Positions 5,850 through 14,644 are shown, counted from the first letter of the stretch. The stretch: 25,748 bases of DNA from an uncultured Flavobacteriales bacterium (GCA_946479985.1 CAMLIF010000053.1:1-25748); one strand, 5' to 3'. Notes: generated from the sequence alone by a model not told the origin. Made by a program: numbers and translations.

Positions 5850-7598
5850 ATGAAAAAGCACTTCCTGTTTTCTGTTCTTTCCGCTTTAATCTTTATTCTT
5901 TCCTCTTGTTCTGAAGAAGTAGATATAAACAAAACATTCGACGCTGACAAGGAAGCCTTTGTAACCCGTTTGTGGGAAATGTATCCGGGTTGGGCAAGCA
6001 GCCAGGGAAAACATGATGGCGATGCTATCCTGGCTATCCCGAACGAAACTCAACGTAGCAAAGAAAAAGAGTTCGCCAAAACAGAACTGAAGAAATTGCA
6101 CGGCATTGATAAAACCAAACTATCAGAGAGCAACCAGATAGATTACCAGTTAATGGAGAATTATCTGAAAGGTTCCGAATGGGAAATTGAAACGTTCAGA
6201 TCGTGGGAATGGAATCCTTCGAATTATAACGTATGCGGTGGTATTGCAGAATTACTGGCAAACGAACAGCTTCCATTAGAGAAACGTTTGAAGAATATTT
6301 CGAAACGACTGGACAAAGTTTCAGCTTATTATGATGCTGCGAAGAAAAACATCAAAAATCCAACTGCCGAACATACCCAATTGGCAATTGACCAAAATCG
6401 GGGCGGGGCAAGTGTTTTTGCTGCTGATTTACCTGAGCAGGTGGAGAAAAGCAAGTTGAGTTCCAAAGAAAAAAAGGAGCTTATTGCCAAATCGAAAAAG
6501 GCTGAAACCGCTGTTCTTTCCTATGCAGCGTGGCTGGAACAAATGCCGAACCCGAATCCGCGCAGTTTCCGCCTGGGAAGTAAGCTCTACAAACAAAAAT
6601 TCGAATTCGATATCCAATCCGACAAAAGCCCGAAAGAAATCTACCAAACAGCCTTAGAACATAAAAAAGTCTTGCATCAGAAAATGATCGCACTTTCAGA
6701 TAAACTATGGAGCAAGTACATGGGAAAACAACTTCCTCCATACGACGATTATACCATGGTGAAAATGTTGATCGACAAAATCTCTGAGCAGCACACAACA
6801 CCAGAAAAATTCCAACAGGAAATTCAAAATCAAATCCCGGAATTAACCGCTTTCGTGAAAAAGAAAAACTTACTTTACCTCGATCCTAAAAAACCGTTGG
6901 TTGTGAGAAAAGAACCCGATTACATGGCCGGAGTCGCAGGTGCTTCAATCTCAGCTCCCGGTCCCTACGATAAAAATGGGAAAACATATTACAACGTAGG
7001 AAGTATGAATGGCTGGAGTGCGGAACAATCAGAAAGTTACCTGCGCGAATACAATGACTATGTTTTGCAAATTTTGAATATCCATGAGGCAATTCCCGGA
7101 CATTATGCACAACTGGTTTACAGCAATCAATCGCCGAGTATTATAAAATCAATTTTCGGAAACGGAGCAATGATTGAAGGCTGGGCGGTTTATACCGAAT
7201 TAATGATGCTCGAAAACGGTTACGGTGCTTCGACAGGATCAACAACCTCTACTCCCGAAATGTGGCTGATGTATTACAAATGGAATTTACGAACAACCTG
7301 CAACACAATCCTCGATTATTCGGTTCACAACCTGAATTGGTCGAAAGAAAATGCAATGAATCTCCTTGTTCGCGAAGCTTACCAGCAACAGGCCGAAGCC
7401 GATGGAAAATGGAAACGCGCAACACTTACACAAGTTCAATTATGCAGCTATTTTACGGGATTCTCTGAAATAGTGAGTCTGAGAGATGTCTTGATGAAAC
7501 GAAAAGGAAAGAAATTCCAATTGAAAAAATTCCACGAAGAATTCCTGAGTTACGGAAGTGCTCCGGTTAGAGATGTGCGAAAAATGATGCTGAAATGA
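5850..7598 (+). CDS. DUF885 family lipoprotein, putative zinc metallopeptidase
   Basis: The 582-residue lipoprotein begins MKKHFLFSVLSALIFILSSC with lipidated Cys at 20. It matches DUF885 over its length. The predicted zinc site is intact: HEAIPGH at 412-418 gives two His and a Glu, and Glu443 in MIEGWAVYTELMM is the likely third ligand. Other family blocks are GPYDKNGKTYYNVG and, in the C-terminal part, LDYSVHNLNW. Relatives are annotated as metal-dependent hydrolases or carboxypeptidases, with specificity mostly unknown; this one should act at the outside of a membrane on peptides, which is inference. The last codons overlap the DinB gene start (ATGA), indicating translational coupling. A near-consensus TATCTTTC box lies just upstream of the start. 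Confidence 0.9.
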   Translation: MKKHFLFSVLSALIFILSSCSEEVDINKTFDADKEAFVTRLWEMYPGWASSQGKHDGDAILAIPNETQRSKEKEFAKTELKKLHGIDKTKLSESNQIDYQLMENYLKGSEWEIETFRSWEWNPSNYNVCGGIAELLANEQLPLEKRLKNISKRLDKVSAYYDAAKKNIKNPTAEHTQLAIDQNRGGASVFAADLPEQVEKSKLSSKEKKELIAKSKKAETAVLSYAAWLEQMPNPNPRSFRLGSKLYKQKFEFDIQSDKSPKEIYQTALEHKKVLHQKMIALSDKLWSKYMGKQLPPYDDYTMVKMLIDKISEQHTTPEKFQQEIQNQIPELTAFVKKKNLLYLDPKKPLVVRKEPDYMAGVAGASISAPGPYDKNGKTYYNVGSMNGWSAEQSESYLREYNDYVLQILNIHEAIPGHYAQLVYSNQSPSIIKSIFGNGAMIEGWAVYTELMMLENGYGASTGSTTSTPEMWLMYYKWNLRTTCNTILDYSVHNLNWSKENAMNLLVREAYQQQAEADGKWKRATLTQVQLCSYFTGFSEIVSLRDVLMKRKGKKFQLKKFHEEFLSYGSAPVRDVRKMMLK

Positions 7599-8083
7599 CA
7601 ACAACACAACAACTGGCAAAACATTTGCGCGAAGTACATTTTGGTGGGAACTGGACCTGCTCGGATCTGAAGGATCAGTTGACCGATATTTCATTACAAC
7701 AAGCATTAAGAAAATTTGAATCACTCAACAGTATTGCAGCGCTTACATTTCATATCAACTATTATGTAAAAGGAATTACAAGAGTTCTTTCAGGAGACGA
7801 ACTCAATACGAACGACAAATTCAGTTTTGATCATCCTGATTTTAATTCAGAAGAGGACTGGAAAAACTTTTGTCAGGAATGTTTAAGCGATGCTGAAAAA
7901 TTAGCCGGTTTAATACAAGCTCTCCCCGACTCTGTTTTGAACGACGTTTTCGTATCGGAAAAATACGGAACATATCACCGCAACTTGCTCGGATTGATTG
8001 AGCATTCACATTATCATTTGGGACAAATAGCAATTATCAAAAAACTCACGTCCGAAGTTCATACTGAGCCTGTCGAAGTATGA
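7595..8083 (+). CDS. DinB family protein with repeat-derived C-terminus
   Basis: A four-helix-bundle DinB/YfiT-like protein of 162 residues. The expected metal ligands are His53 (LTFHINYYVKG) and His137/His141 in LIEHSHYHLGQI. Families with this fold include metal-dependent thiol S-transferases and many uncharacterised proteins; the substrate here is unknown. The ATG overlaps the stop of the DUF885 gene by four bases. The domain should end around KKL; the final TSEVHTEPVEV is encoded by a hairpin-forming repeat, and the stop codon lies in its right arm. The tail probably has no function in the fold. Confidence 0.85.
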   Translation: MTTTQQLAKHLREVHFGGNWTCSDLKDQLTDISLQQALRKFESLNSIAALTFHINYYVKGITRVLSGDELNTNDKFSFDHPDFNSEEDWKNFCQECLSDAEKLAGLIQALPDSVLNDVFVSEKYGTYHRNLLGLIEHSHYHLGQIAIIKKLTSEVHTEPVEV

Positions 8084-8093
8084 ATTATCTCGG
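8051..8093. repeat. Hairpin repeat spanning the dinB/acpH junction
   Basis: TTCATACT (8058-8065) and AGTATGAA (8077-8084) form a perfect 8-bp inverted repeat around GAGCCTGTCGA. The pairing can be extended outward, CCGA (8052-8055) with TCGG (8090-8093), if a three-base bulge is allowed. The string resembles a short palindromic element I know to be frequent in Bacteroidota genomes (core ACTGAGCCTGTCGAAG); no second copy is present in this window. The element codes for the DinB tail and contains both its TGA and the ATG of the next gene. Confidence 0.7.
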
Positions 8094-8658
8094 ACACATC
8101 TATTTCTCCAATAACAACCTGCAATTGGCCAAAGCGAATTTGTTCGGAGACAGCGTTAAGGGAACGCATCTGGAAATCTATCCGCTATTCATTCAGAAAG
8201 GAATCCGGCTGCACCGGGAAATCGATAATTACATCGATCATCATCCGAAAGTATTGGAGTTAATCCGGGAAATCAGGGTAGATCTTCCGAAAGTAGCAGG
8301 AATTGCAATCGATTTGTTTTTCGACCATTTACTGGCAAAACACTGGTCGAACTGGAACTCAGAACCGCTTGATGATTTCCTCGACAGGGTACATAATTCA
8401 TTGGAAGATCTCGACAAAAATCACTATCCAGAATCGTTCAACTTTTTCATTCATAAACTCTGTGAAATGCGTTGGATGAATAGTTATAAACTCACTTACG
8501 GGCTTGATAGAATGTGCAACGGAGTCAGCAGGAGATTGAGTTTCGATAATGAATTGAAAAACGGATTAGCCGTATTTTTGAAAAATGAAACACGCATAAC
8601 AAGTGTGTTCAATGAATATATGCAAGATGCAAATGAACATTTTCTAATAAACGTTTAG
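8080..8658 (+). CDS. acpH: Acyl carrier protein phosphodiesterase (AcpH family)
   Basis: The 192-residue protein matches the AcpH family (DUF479) in length and motifs: MNYLGHIYFS, NLFGDSVKG, KGIRLHREIDNYIDHHP, and IAIDLFFDHLLAKHW. The His/Asp residues in LHREIDxxxDxHP and FFDHxLAxHW form the metal-dependent HD-like active site. AcpH removes the 4'-phosphopantetheine group from holo-acyl carrier protein, giving apo-ACP, and is cytosolic. The ATG overlaps the DinB stop (ATGA) within a hairpin repeat; the family begins at exactly this residue, so the start is well supported. Confidence 0.87.
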   Translation: MNYLGHIYFSNNNLQLAKANLFGDSVKGTHLEIYPLFIQKGIRLHREIDNYIDHHPKVLELIREIRVDLPKVAGIAIDLFFDHLLAKHWSNWNSEPLDDFLDRVHNSLEDLDKNHYPESFNFFIHKLCEMRWMNSYKLTYGLDRMCNGVSRRLSFDNELKNGLAVFLKNETRITSVFNEYMQDANEHFLINV

Positions 8659-8687
8659 AGAATTTAGTTGTAACTTACGCATCCCAA

Positions 8688-10118
8688 ATGAGAAATAGAA
8701 AATACATTTTTTTTGTACTTGGAGCACTGCTATTATTAAGTTTCAGCCTTGTGGTCTTTGTGTTTTCAGGCAAAGCACAGGAAAACGACCAACGGAAAAA
8801 TCCGCTGGTTGCTAATGAACATGATCTTCCGGCAATCCTGAAACGCGGAAAATTGACCATCCTTGCAGAAAACTCAAGTACCTCTTTCTTTATCTATAAA
8901 GGAAAAAAAATGGGTTTCGAATATGAGATTCTGAAAGAATTCGCCGAAGATCTTGGGGTTCCACTTGAAGTTAAGATCGTTACCGATTTGGATAAAATGC
9001 ATGATCAGCTGAACGCCGGTGAAGGCGATATTTTAGCTTGTAATTATACAATAACACGCGATCGTCAGGATTTGATAAACTTCTCTACTCCTTACTTCCA
9101 ATCAAACCAGGTGCTTATTCAACGAGTTCCGGATGAAAATTCGGGTGAAACTCTTGTGCGTGATCCATTACAGCTTGCACGAAAAAAAGTATGTGTTTGG
9201 CCCGGATCAAGTTACTATCAGCGCTTATTGAACCTGCAGAATGAAATTGGCGACACTATTTTCATTCGTCCAACGCAGGGATACCAGGGTGTTGAAGAAT
9301 TAATTGAATTGGTTGCCGACGGGCAAATTGATTATACAATCGCGGAAAAAAATATCGCTGTAATCAATGAACGCTATTACGACAACATCGACGCAAATCT
9401 GGCTGTCTCGTTCAAACAGAATATTGCCTTCGGATTGCCAAAGAACGCACCGTTATTAAAAAAACGTCTTGATAAATGGCTGAAGAAATTCATGGAAAAA
9501 GAAACATTTTCCTTTATTAAACGAAAATACTTCGAGCAGATCAACCAGTTAACAAACTTCCAGAACAAAAATTACAGCAGTAAACACGGCGCAATTTGTC
9601 CTTACGATGCCATCTTACGTGCAGAAGCGGCCAGATACAATTTAGATTGGCGACTGGTTGCCGCAATCATTTACCACGAAAGCGGGTTTAATCCAAATGC
9701 CCGGGCTTTCGGAGGCGCTTACGGATTAATGCAGTTTATGCCCGGAACCGGACCTAACTACGGAGTTTACCCAAGTTCAACTCCCCAGGTTCAGATCCAG
9801 GGCGGAATGAAATTCATTTCCAAACTGGATAGAATGTATAAAAACATCTCCAATCCAAAGGAACGGATCAAGTTCATCTTAGCAACCTATAATGCCGGAA
9901 CAGGTCATATTCAGGATGCACGCAGGCTTGCTGAGAAAAAAGGATTGAATCCGAATATTTGGGATGATAACGTAGAATCCATAGTTCTCAACCTTGGAAA
10001 ACGACAATATTACTCCGATGATGCGGTGAAAAGCGGATCTTTCCGTGGAAGAATTACTTATCGTTATGTCAAAAACATCACTGAACGATACGAGTTGTAC
10101 AAAACAATCGCAAAGTAA
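8688..10118 (+). CDS. mltF: Membrane-bound lytic transglycosylase MltF
   Basis: The 476-residue protein has the MltF architecture. An N-terminal membrane anchor (7-28, IFFVLGALLLLSFSLVVFVF) is followed by a solute-binding-protein family 3 module (about 50-275; KRGKLTILAENSSTSFFIYKG, GFEYEILKEFAEDLGV, YTITRDRQDLINFSTPY). The C-terminal SLT lytic transglycosylase domain (about 295-450) has catalytic Glu331 in YHESGFNP, GLMQFMP starting at 346, and ATYNAGTGHI. It cleaves the MurNAc-GlcNAc bond of peptidoglycan with 1,6-anhydro product formation, in the periplasm; the solute-binding-like module probably regulates activity through muropeptide binding, as known for MltF. It lies 29 bases after acpH and just ahead of miaA. 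Confidence 0.93.
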   Translation: MRNRKYIFFVLGALLLLSFSLVVFVFSGKAQENDQRKNPLVANEHDLPAILKRGKLTILAENSSTSFFIYKGKKMGFEYEILKEFAEDLGVPLEVKIVTDLDKMHDQLNAGEGDILACNYTITRDRQDLINFSTPYFQSNQVLIQRVPDENSGETLVRDPLQLARKKVCVWPGSSYYQRLLNLQNEIGDTIFIRPTQGYQGVEELIELVADGQIDYTIAEKNIAVINERYYDNIDANLAVSFKQNIAFGLPKNAPLLKKRLDKWLKKFMEKETFSFIKRKYFEQINQLTNFQNKNYSSKHGAICPYDAILRAEAARYNLDWRLVAAIIYHESGFNPNARAFGGAYGLMQFMPGTGPNYGVYPSSTPQVQIQGGMKFISKLDRMYKNISNPKERIKFILATYNAGTGHIQDARRLAEKKGLNPNIWDDNVESIVLNLGKRQYYSDDAVKSGSFRGRITYRYVKNITERYELYKTIAK

Positions 10119-10130
10119 GCTCAAAACCCG

Positions 10131-10138
10131 TATTTTTG
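10131..10138 (+). promoter_or_regulatory. -7 box overlapping the miaA start region
   Basis: TATTTTTG matches TAnnTTTG exactly and its last three bases are the TTG that could serve as a miaA start. If it is a promoter, transcription would begin at about the GTG at 10142, giving a leaderless mRNA. The same TATTTTTG sequence precedes the gene at 3940. Confidence 0.4.
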
Positions 10139-10141
10139 ATC

Positions 10142-11044
10142 GTGAAACGACTCATTGTAATTCAAGGTCCCACGGCTAGTGGAAAAACCGCGTTAGCTAT
10201 TGAAGCTGCGAAACATTTTAATACGGTAATAATTTCGGCCGATTCAAGACAATTTTACAAAGAAATGAACATCGGTACAGCAAAACCAGCTGCCGACGAA
10301 TTAGCCGAAGCAAAACATTACTTTATTGATTCGCATAGCATTGAAAATCCTTTAAGCGCCGGGCAATTCGAAACAGAAGCTCTTTCATTGATTGAAAATG
10401 AATTGAAAGACCTGGAAACAATAATTGTTGTTGGCGGTTCCGGAATGTTTATTGATGCACTCTGCAAAGGTTTAGACGATATTCCAACCGACGAAAACAT
10501 TCAGGCTCAGTTGAGAGAAGAATACGAAACCCGCGGAATACAAGTTATGCTCAACGAACTGCGGAACAGCGATCCCGATTATTACAACGAAGTTGATCAG
10601 AAAAATGCACACCGTGTTTTACGAGCATTAGAAGTTATTCGCATTACAAATCAACCATTCTCTGAATTGCGGAAGAACTTCAATAAAGAACGACCGTTTG
10701 AATGCGTCTATTTTCATATCGATCATCCGCGTGAGGAATTGTATGATCGCATCAATCAACGGGTTGACAATATGATAGAAGCCGGATTGATTGACGAAGT
10801 AAAAAATCTCGAAGACAAAAAACACCTTGCCAGTCTTCAGACCGTTGGCTACCAGGAATTATTCGATTGTTTCGACGGAGTTTATATGTTTGATGAAGCA
10901 ATCGACAAGATTAAACAGCACACGCGCAACTACGCAAAACGCCAAATGACCTGGATCAGAAGAAATCCTGATTCAACGGCATTAATTCCGGGAAAGAAAC
11001 TAAGCCTGTTTGAACAGTTGCTAAAGAAACTTGGAAATCAATAG
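10142..11044 (+). CDS. miaA: tRNA dimethylallyltransferase MiaA
   Basis: The protein of about 300 residues is full length for MiaA. It has the P-loop GPTASGKT at 9-16, then SADSRQFYKEMNIGTAKP, HYFIDSHSIENPLSAGQFE, GGSGMFIDALCKGLDDIP, the tRNA-contacting AHRVLRALEVIRITNQPFSELR and the C-terminal TRNYAKRQMTWIRRNP. It transfers the dimethylallyl group to N6 of A37 in tRNAs that read UNN codons. No ATG is available. The frame allows TTG at 10136 or GTG at 10142; GTG is preferred because MKRLIVIQG is the usual start in relatives and because TTG would be part of a promoter box. The gap from mltF is about 20 bases, so read-through from mltF is also possible. Confidence 0.93.
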   Translation: MKRLIVIQGPTASGKTALAIEAAKHFNTVIISADSRQFYKEMNIGTAKPAADELAEAKHYFIDSHSIENPLSAGQFETEALSLIENELKDLETIIVVGGSGMFIDALCKGLDDIPTDENIQAQLREEYETRGIQVMLNELRNSDPDYYNEVDQKNAHRVLRALEVIRITNQPFSELRKNFNKERPFECVYFHIDHPREELYDRINQRVDNMIEAGLIDEVKNLEDKKHLASLQTVGYQELFDCFDGVYMFDEAIDKIKQHTRNYAKRQMTWIRRNPDSTALIPGKKLSLFEQLLKKLGNQ

Positions 11045-11115
11045 AATACACTATTGGAATGATTATTGAAAGTTACCGGGAAATTCATCAGAACAAATTT
11101 AAATAGCATATACAA

Positions 11116-11757
11116 ATGGATATTTATTTTGAAAACGTAATGCCTCACCCACTTGCTTCCATCGATCATGGAAAAGAGAGTATCTGGGGAAATCAAACAC
11201 ACCTTAAAGCCGGAAAAAAGATTTTGCTGAATGCTTCGAGCGGAAAAGGGAAATCAACATTCGCAATGAGCGTTTTCGGTATTCGATCAGATTATAGCGG
11301 AACAATCCGGTACAACGACAGAGATATTAAAACTTACTCAGTTGACGATTGGGTAGATGTTCGTCAAACCAAAATTTCTACCGTTTTCCAGGATTTACAG
11401 TTATTTCCGAATTTGACGGTACGTGAAAACCTGATGCTGAAAAACAATCTGACCAATTTCAAAACAGAGGCAGAAATGTTTGCATTAATCGACCGATTCG
11501 GAATTGCGTTTAAATGGGACGAAAAATGCGGATTGCTTTCTATGGGACAACAACAGCGTGTGGCAATCGTTCGTTCACTTTGTCAGCCATTCAGATGGTT
11601 AATCCTCGACGAACCTTTTTCTCACCTCGATGAGAATAACAGTCGTCTTTGTTTGCAAGCCATTGCAGAAGAATGCGATGCGCAAAAAGCCGGGTTCGTT
11701 TTAACTTCGTTAGACGATGATACCCGATTCCCTTACGATTACGAACTTAAACTCTGA
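11116..11757 (+). CDS. ABC transporter ATP-binding protein
   Basis: An ATPase subunit of 213 residues. Visible motifs are the Walker A ASSGKGKST (40-48), Q-loop TVFQDLQLFPNLTVREN, signature LSMGQQQR (141-148, with Met where Gly is usual) and Walker B WLILDEP with catalytic Glu166, followed by the D-loop SHLD. The usual switch His after strand 8 is missing: the region reads VLTSLDDD with Ser198 at the expected position. The permease gene begins 5 bases downstream, so the two form one MacB/LolCD-like transporter. Family relatives extrude lipoproteins or peptides or act mechanically on the envelope; the substrate here is not evident. The gene is separated from miaA by 71 bases with no recognised signal. 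Confidence 0.85.
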   Translation: MDIYFENVMPHPLASIDHGKESIWGNQTHLKAGKKILLNASSGKGKSTFAMSVFGIRSDYSGTIRYNDRDIKTYSVDDWVDVRQTKISTVFQDLQLFPNLTVRENLMLKNNLTNFKTEAEMFALIDRFGIAFKWDEKCGLLSMGQQQRVAIVRSLCQPFRWLILDEPFSHLDENNSRLCLQAIAEECDAQKAGFVLTSLDDDTRFPYDYELKL

Positions 11758-11762
11758 GCCAC

Positions 11763-12944
11763 ATGTTACGTCAATTATTATTCAGATACCAGGATCGTAA
11801 ACAATTGTACATTGCCATCGGCGGCTCGTTTTTAGGAATGACTTTCCTCATTACTTCCATTCATTATCTTATTCGCGTGAACGAGTTTGGTGAAGGAGCC
11901 GACGTACTTGGTCCGAACACAATTATTGTTCAGAAGAAAATTTCTTCGGCAAACACACTTGGAATTGCCAAAACAGATTTTTCACTTGCCGAAATAGAAA
12001 ACATCAAAAAGGAGCCTGGCGTTTTGAAAGTGGAACCGGTTGTTTCAAACAATTTTGATGTTTCCTTCGAAACTGCTGATCCTTCCGTTCCTCGCTTCCG
12101 TTCAAACGTTTTCATACAAACCGTTGACGAAGATTTCCTGGATGTGAAAACAACCAAATGGAAATGGAAAGCCGGAGACTCTATTGTACCGATGATTATG
12201 CCGCGTGATTTCCTGGTTATGCTCAATACATACATGAGTGCTCAGGATATCCCGCAAATCAGCGATGAACTGGCAATGGACATCCGTTTCAAATTCACAT
12301 TGCAAAGCGAAACTCAAAAGGAATGGATCGATGTGCGCATTGTAGGCTTCACCAATGAAGTAAGCTCAATGTTAGTTCCTGAAAGCTTTATGAGCTGGGC
12401 GAATGAGCGCTATGGGAAATCGGAACCCATGAAAATTTCGCAGCTAATGATCTCAGGTGAAGAAAGCAATTTCGGGTTGATCGAAGAAATGATGAAAAAC
12501 CGTCATTATGAAAGCAAGAAATCGCAGGCTGTTATCGGACGCCTGAAAAGTATGGTTAGTACATTGATTCTGGTAGTTCTCGGGATTTCAGTGATTGCCG
12601 TTCTGCTTTCGGGATTGGTTTTAATTCAATACCTGCAGTTGTTACTGAGCAAAAACGCTTATGAAGTAAGAACACTGCTCCGCATGGGTTATCATCCGAA
12701 AACGCTTACCAGACAGTTCTTTGTTTATTTTACAAAAGTTTTCGGAATCGTGGCCATATTGAGTTTAATTGCATTTGTATTGTTTAAATTTGCTCTCGAC
12801 AATATGTTCGAAGAAGGAGGACTTTACATTGGAACGGGTTTCACCGTTCTAAGTATTTCGGCCTTGTTATTTGCTTACCTGATCTTTGCCCTGGCAAGTT
12901 TCATGAGCGCCAGAAAAGGAATCCTTCAGCAGAACAACGGTTAA
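11763..12944 (+). CDS. FtsX/MacB-like ABC transporter permease
   Basis: A 393-residue permease with the 1+3 transmembrane layout of MacB/FtsX-type transporters. The first helix is at about 16-38 (LYIAIGGSFLGMTFLITSIHYLI), followed by a periplasmic domain of some 220 residues (MacB_PCD-like; GVLKVEPVVSNNFDVS). The FtsX domain has three helices: about 268-295 (STLILVVLGISVIAVLLSGL), 325-350 (VFGIVAILSLIAFVLFKFAL) and 360-385 (TVLSISALLFAYLIFALASF). The cytoplasmic coupling motif LLRMGYHPKTL is typical of the family. It works with the ATPase encoded just upstream. No outer-membrane partner is encoded next to it. Confidence 0.85.
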   Translation: MLRQLLFRYQDRKQLYIAIGGSFLGMTFLITSIHYLIRVNEFGEGADVLGPNTIIVQKKISSANTLGIAKTDFSLAEIENIKKEPGVLKVEPVVSNNFDVSFETADPSVPRFRSNVFIQTVDEDFLDVKTTKWKWKAGDSIVPMIMPRDFLVMLNTYMSAQDIPQISDELAMDIRFKFTLQSETQKEWIDVRIVGFTNEVSSMLVPESFMSWANERYGKSEPMKISQLMISGEESNFGLIEEMMKNRHYESKKSQAVIGRLKSMVSTLILVVLGISVIAVLLSGLVLIQYLQLLLSKNAYEVRTLLRMGYHPKTLTRQFFVYFTKVFGIVAILSLIAFVLFKFALDNMFEEGGLYIGTGFTVLSISALLFAYLIFALASFMSARKGILQQNNG

Positions 12945-13009
12945 TATTTTGTTAAAGGAAATGCTTTTTTAAAATGACTACGTTAATAGATAAATTAAAA
13001 GATCCAACC

Positions 13010-14563
13010 ATGATTAGAATTACCAAACTTACCCTTGCATTTGGTTTCTGCCTGATGACAACTTTAAGTTTTTCTCAAAAATTGCGATTCAAAATTGAAG
13101 GAGTTCCAGATACTACTGTTTATCTGACCAAATACTGGGGAAAAGGCTTGTATTATGCTGATACGGCTAATATCAAAAACGGAATTGTTGAATTCAACGC
13201 AAAATCTGATCTGCAGCCTGGAATGCTGGCGGTGCTTTTACCTGGTCAGAAATATTTCGAATTCATTTACAACAAAGAAGATATTTCGATTGAAACAAAA
13301 AATCCGAATTTCATTCCTACAATGGTTGTGAAGAAGTCGGTAGAAAACAAGTTATTTGTTCCATACATTCAGTATTTAAATACAAACAGAATTTTAGCCG
13401 ATTCTTTGATAAAAATCAAGAACTCGTTAAAACCGGAAGACGAACAATACAAAGCACTTGGAAAAAGAGTGGATGCTATTTCAAAAGATGTGATTGATTA
13501 CCAAAAGAAATTGATTGCAAACAACCCGACGACACTTTGCGCGAAGATTATCAAAATGTCGATGGACATTGAGCTTCCTGAACCACCTAAGAATGAAGCA
13601 GGAATAATTACTGATTCTACTTTTGTTTTCAGATACTACAAAGCCCATTTCTGGGATAATATTGATCTGCAGGATTCTCGTTTAGTGAACACAAATATTT
13701 TTCAAAATAAGCTGGAAATGTACTTTGGTAAAACAATGATTCTTCAGCATCCTGATTCAATTTTGGCTGTAGCTATTCCTTTCTGTCAGAAACTTCCGAA
13801 AGGCTCAGAAATGTTCAAATTCTGTGTAGATAATATTACCAACACTGCAAACAAATCCAAGATCATGGGAATGGACAAAGTGTTTGTAATGATGGTTGAT
13901 GCATTCTACTGCAAACGCGATGAAAAAGGAGTTTCACTGGCTTACTGGATGAAGGAAGACAAATTGAAAGAATTGTGCGAAAACAATGAAGTTCAAAAGC
14001 ATTTGGTTCAGGGTGTTGTTCCGCCAAACGTCATTTTACTCGATACGACAGACAAAGTCTGGAAAGACTTCTACAGTTTAAAATCAGACTACACAATCTT
14101 GTATTTCTGGGATCCGGAATGCGGACACTGTAAGAAAACAACACCAAAATTACAGGAGTTGTATGCGAAAAAACTGAAAGCAAGAAACGTAGAAGTATTT
14201 GCAATTGGTAAAGCCACCGGAGAAGATTTCGAGAAATGGAAAAAATTCATTCGTGATAACGGATTAACTTTCATCAATGTCGGCATGACGAAAACACTGT
14301 TTGAAAAAGCAACTTCAGATCCTAACAGTTTGGTTCCGGTGATCGGTGATAAGCGTCCGAAACCAACCACACTGGAATCATTGAACTATCACGACACTTA
14401 CGATTTGTATGCAACGCCAAGAATCTTCCTGTTGGACAAAGACAAAAAGATCATTGCAAAACAATTAACGATTTCTCAGTTGGAAGACATTTTGGATCAC
14501 GAACAAAAAATCAAAGATCCGGTGAAATTATTCCCTCCTGATCCGGAAGAGGAAGCACATTGA
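13010..14563 (+). CDS. Exported DUF4369/DUF5106-like thioredoxin-fold protein
   Basis: The 517-residue protein has a Sec signal peptide (MIRITKLTLAFGFCLMTTLSFSQ). An in-frame ATG at 12974 exists, but the start at 13010 places the signal peptide correctly. Residues 24-115 are a DUF4369-like beta domain (KIEGVPDTTVYLTKYWGKGLYYADTANIKNG in pieces), followed by a helical middle domain of the DUF5106 type and a C-terminal thioredoxin domain (about 345-500) with active-site CGHC at 371-374 (WDPECGHCKKTTPKLQ) and cis-Pro470 in YATPRIFLLD. The role is probably thiol-disulfide exchange in the periplasm, as in TlpA-like proteins; the partner is unknown. A very acidic tail (PPDPEEEAH) ends the protein, just before a bidirectional terminator. 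Confidence 0.88.
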   Translation: MIRITKLTLAFGFCLMTTLSFSQKLRFKIEGVPDTTVYLTKYWGKGLYYADTANIKNGIVEFNAKSDLQPGMLAVLLPGQKYFEFIYNKEDISIETKNPNFIPTMVVKKSVENKLFVPYIQYLNTNRILADSLIKIKNSLKPEDEQYKALGKRVDAISKDVIDYQKKLIANNPTTLCAKIIKMSMDIELPEPPKNEAGIITDSTFVFRYYKAHFWDNIDLQDSRLVNTNIFQNKLEMYFGKTMILQHPDSILAVAIPFCQKLPKGSEMFKFCVDNITNTANKSKIMGMDKVFVMMVDAFYCKRDEKGVSLAYWMKEDKLKELCENNEVQKHLVQGVVPPNVILLDTTDKVWKDFYSLKSDYTILYFWDPECGHCKKTTPKLQELYAKKLKARNVEVFAIGKATGEDFEKWKKFIRDNGLTFINVGMTKTLFEKATSDPNSLVPVIGDKRPKPTTLESLNYHDTYDLYATPRIFLLDKDKKIIAKQLTISQLEDILDHEQKIKDPVKLFPPDPEEEAH

Positions 14564-14592
14564 TTTTCCTTTAAGGAAAAAGACAATAAAAA

Positions 14593-14630
14593 AGTAGGGC
14601 CAACTCGCGAGTTGGCCCTACTGCATTTTT
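14593..14630. terminator. Bidirectional intrinsic terminator, perfect palindrome
   Basis: AGTAGGGCCAACTCG is directly followed by its exact reverse complement, giving a 30-bp palindrome (14593-14622). It is flanked by AATAAAAA on the left and GCATTTTT on the right, so a stem with a run of U forms on either strand. It lies between converging gene ends at 14563 (+) and 14645 (-). Confidence 0.92.
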
Positions 14631-14644
14631 ATGGATTCTATTTC

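Noticed and set aside
12941..12951. Promoter box TAATATTTTG ahead of the thioredoxin-like gene.
   Set aside because: Spacing inside the box departs from TAnnTTTG by one base and the distance to the chosen start is long; it may be chance in AT-rich DNA.
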